Source of the DNA: CAUUFM01 sp041844335
Lineage (GTDB): Bacteria; Bacillota; Clostridia; Lachnospirales; Lachnospiraceae
Reading direction: 5' to 3'
NCBI GenBank assembly: GCA_041844335.1
Contig: JBGZAX010000061.1
Location: forward strand, 1 to 7,846
Length of the DNA: 7,846 nucleotides
Positions 6,276 through 7,846 of the stretch are shown here, in pieces. Position 1 is the stretch's first letter. The number at the start of each line of letters is the position of its first letter. A model generated the notes under the pieces. It worked only from the letters and a program-made list of their open reading frames with translations, searched no databases and was not told the origin of the DNA. The translations under genes were made by a program, and so were the position numbers.

Positions 6276-7841
6276 TTATTTATTTACTTTCTTAATCTTT
6301 GCAGCATCTATTATGTATAAGGGATAATATTCATAACCTTCATAATCCTTATTTAACGCTACCAGATTTACCATGTCCTGTAAATATACGCTGGCTGCCC
6401 TATCAGATAGGATTTTTTCACACTCCTGATATATAACCGCCTGCTCGTCAAGACTCTCATACTCCTGTGCCTCATTATATTTGGCATCGTATTCCTCATC
6501 AGAAAAATTAATAAAATTATTTGGAGCGTCGGAATTAAATCTTGATAAGAAAGCCTCTGCCGACAATGTACTTGCGTCGACTCCGATCACGGTAGATTGA
6601 AATTTTCTATTCTTATAAGTTTCGCTAAGCCAAGTAGCCCAATCTACAGGCGTAATCTTGCACTTAACTCCGATCTCCTTTAACTGCTCCACAATTACCT
6701 GAGCCGTGTCCACGTGCTGCTGATAGTTTGACGGTACGGTAATTTCCAATTCAAAGCCGTTCTCGTACCCCGCCTCTTTTAACAGCTCTTTGGCCTTTTC
6801 TACATTATATTCATAAGCATTTTCAAGCTCCGGCATATAATATTTTTCAAAGCTTGGCACCATACTGCTGCCTATTATGTGACCTTTTCCCGAAAATAAA
6901 AGATCTAATATCTTTTGTCTGTCGACAGCATAACATAATGCCTGTCTTATCTTTTCATTATTTAACGGTTCCTTGGCATTATTTAAATATAGTGCCTGAA
7001 CGATGTTCATATTACCCTCTAATATATTGCAGACATTAGCAGCCTCTTTAGCCTGTGCATCATTTACACGACAAAACATCTGTATGCTGCCGCTTTTCAG
7101 CTCATTAGCTATCATACTTGAATCAGCTATCACCTTAAATTTGACATTGTCAAGATGAGCTTTTTCACCGTAATAGTCATCGTTCTTTTTCAGCTCCAAA
7201 TAATTCTGAACTTCTCTGTTTTCAAATTTAAATGGACCGGTTCCTATCGCATCTGCCAAAACGTCCTCATCATTTACAGCCTTTTTCGGTATAATAGCAA
7301 CTGTGAAAGCATATAATATTTCAGGATGCTTTTGATTTAATGTAACTTCCACTTTACCGTCCTTTTCATCTATACTCTCTACATAAGAAAAAGCCGGAAC
7401 TATAGGTTCATCACCATTAAGTCCGGCACAGCGTTTTAACGAAAATATTACATCCTCAGTAGTAACATCCGTACCATCGTGAAATTTAACACCATCTCTC
7501 AAGGTAAATATGTACTTCAGACCATCGTCTTCAACTCTATATTCACCGGCAACAGCACAAAAAAGCTCTCCATTAGATGCAGGCTTTAATAAGCCTTCAA
7601 AAATGTTGAATAAAACTTCTCTAGTTCCTGCCGACTTTGAATAGTGTGGGTCAAGACTGTCTAAGTCATGTGGTATTCCTATTACTATAGAATTATCCAC
7701 AGCTACATTTTCTCCTTGAGATTCGGAAGACGGCTTTGTTTCCATAGTTGTATTGCTTGAATTCTTATTACAAGCGGTAAGCGAAATTGCAATAACTCCG
7801 GATAACAGTGCTGTACAAAAGACTTTAGATAATTTGTTCAT
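6276..7841 (-). CDS. Family 5 extracellular solute-binding lipoprotein of a peptide/nickel-type ABC importer
   Basis: This 521-residue protein captures the solute outside the cell and delivers it to the permeases. The N-terminus has a lipoprotein signal peptide: MNKLSK, a hydrophobic stretch, then LTAC at 21-24, so the mature protein should start at lipid-modified Cys24, followed by a Ser/Asn/Glu linker to about 50. Family 5 hallmarks are DSLDPHYS (61-68), NIFEGLL (79-85), the signature region RDGVKFHDGTDVTTEDVIFS (115-134), GTGPFKF (200-206), and LNNEKIRQALCYAVDR (293-308). The second lobe follows, with VDWATWL at 399-405. The start is the only one that gives a proper signal peptide; its ribosome binding site and the operon promoter lie beyond the window edge. 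Family and location are firm. The ligand is not: di- or oligopeptide is the default, nickel or a metal chelate is possible. Confidence 0.9.
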   Translation of the reverse strand: MNKLSKVFCTALLSGVIAISLTACNKNSSNTTMETKPSSESQGENVAVDNSIVIGIPHDLDSLDPHYSKSAGTREVLFNIFEGLLKPASNGELFCAVAGEYRVEDDGLKYIFTLRDGVKFHDGTDVTTEDVIFSLKRCAGLNGDEPIVPAFSYVESIDEKDGKVEVTLNQKHPEILYAFTVAIIPKKAVNDEDVLADAIGTGPFKFENREVQNYLELKKNDDYYGEKAHLDNVKFKVIADSSMIANELKSGSIQMFCRVNDAQAKEAANVCNILEGNMNIVQALYLNNAKEPLNNEKIRQALCYAVDRQKILDLLFSGKGHIIGSSMVPSFEKYYMPELENAYEYNVEKAKELLKEAGYENGFELEITVPSNYQQHVDTAQVIVEQLKEIGVKCKITPVDWATWLSETYKNRKFQSTVIGVDASTLSAEAFLSRFNSDAPNNFINFSDEEYDAKYNEAQEYESLDEQAVIYQECEKILSDRAASVYLQDMVNLVALNKDYEGYEYYPLYIIDAAKIKKVNK

Positions 7842-7846
7842 AAAAA

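Noticed and set aside
6009..6320. Plus-strand 103-codon frame opposite the first permease and the end of the binding-protein gene
   Set aside because: It is antisense to two well-supported genes and has no family features.
2909..7841. Naming the operon nikABCDE or oppABCDF outright
   Set aside because: Family membership is clear, but ligand specificity cannot be read from motifs alone, and the short ATPases and generic binding protein point in different directions.

Overview
The window is ordinary housekeeping and transport DNA from a low-GC bacterium, most likely an anaerobic Firmicute of the Clostridia. The grounds are AT-rich codon use, purine-rich Shine-Dalgarno sites before most genes, a fused CoaBC, a lipoprotein-type solute-binding protein and a gene order common in that group. 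The genus cannot be named from this sequence. Seven convincing genes fill almost the whole window, and no RNA gene, CRISPR array, insertion sequence or integration site was seen.

Layout: positions 1-131 are the upstream region of a plus-strand MATE-family efflux transporter (132-1508). It meets a minus-strand coaBC gene (1550-2740) tail to tail, and one hairpin at 1519-1550 can serve as a terminator for both. coaBC makes the bifunctional enzyme for two consecutive steps of coenzyme A synthesis and has its own good sigma-70-type promoter (2766-2794). Behind it lies a 168-base spacer (2741-2908) with a doubtful 33-codon ORF and an imperfect inverted repeat.

The rest (2909-7841) is a complete five-gene ABC importer operon on the minus strand. 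In transcription order it encodes a family-5 solute-binding lipoprotein, two permeases of the DppB/DppC (OppB/OppC, NikB/NikC) type, and two ATPases of the DppD/DppF (NikD/NikE) type. The genes are packed tightly (gaps of 7 and 1 bases, then a 41-base overlap) except for an 85-base gap between the two ATPase genes. The lipoprotein should capture the solute outside the membrane, the permeases form the channel, and the ATPases drive transport. Substrate is probably short peptides, but both ATPases lack the C-terminal extension of classical peptide importers and resemble NikD/NikE in size, so nickel, a metal chelate or another small ligand remains possible. The operon promoter lies outside the window, beyond 7846.

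I found no sign of a new biological system. The points most worth a second look are the short ATPases with the unresolved substrate, and the spacer at 2795-2908.
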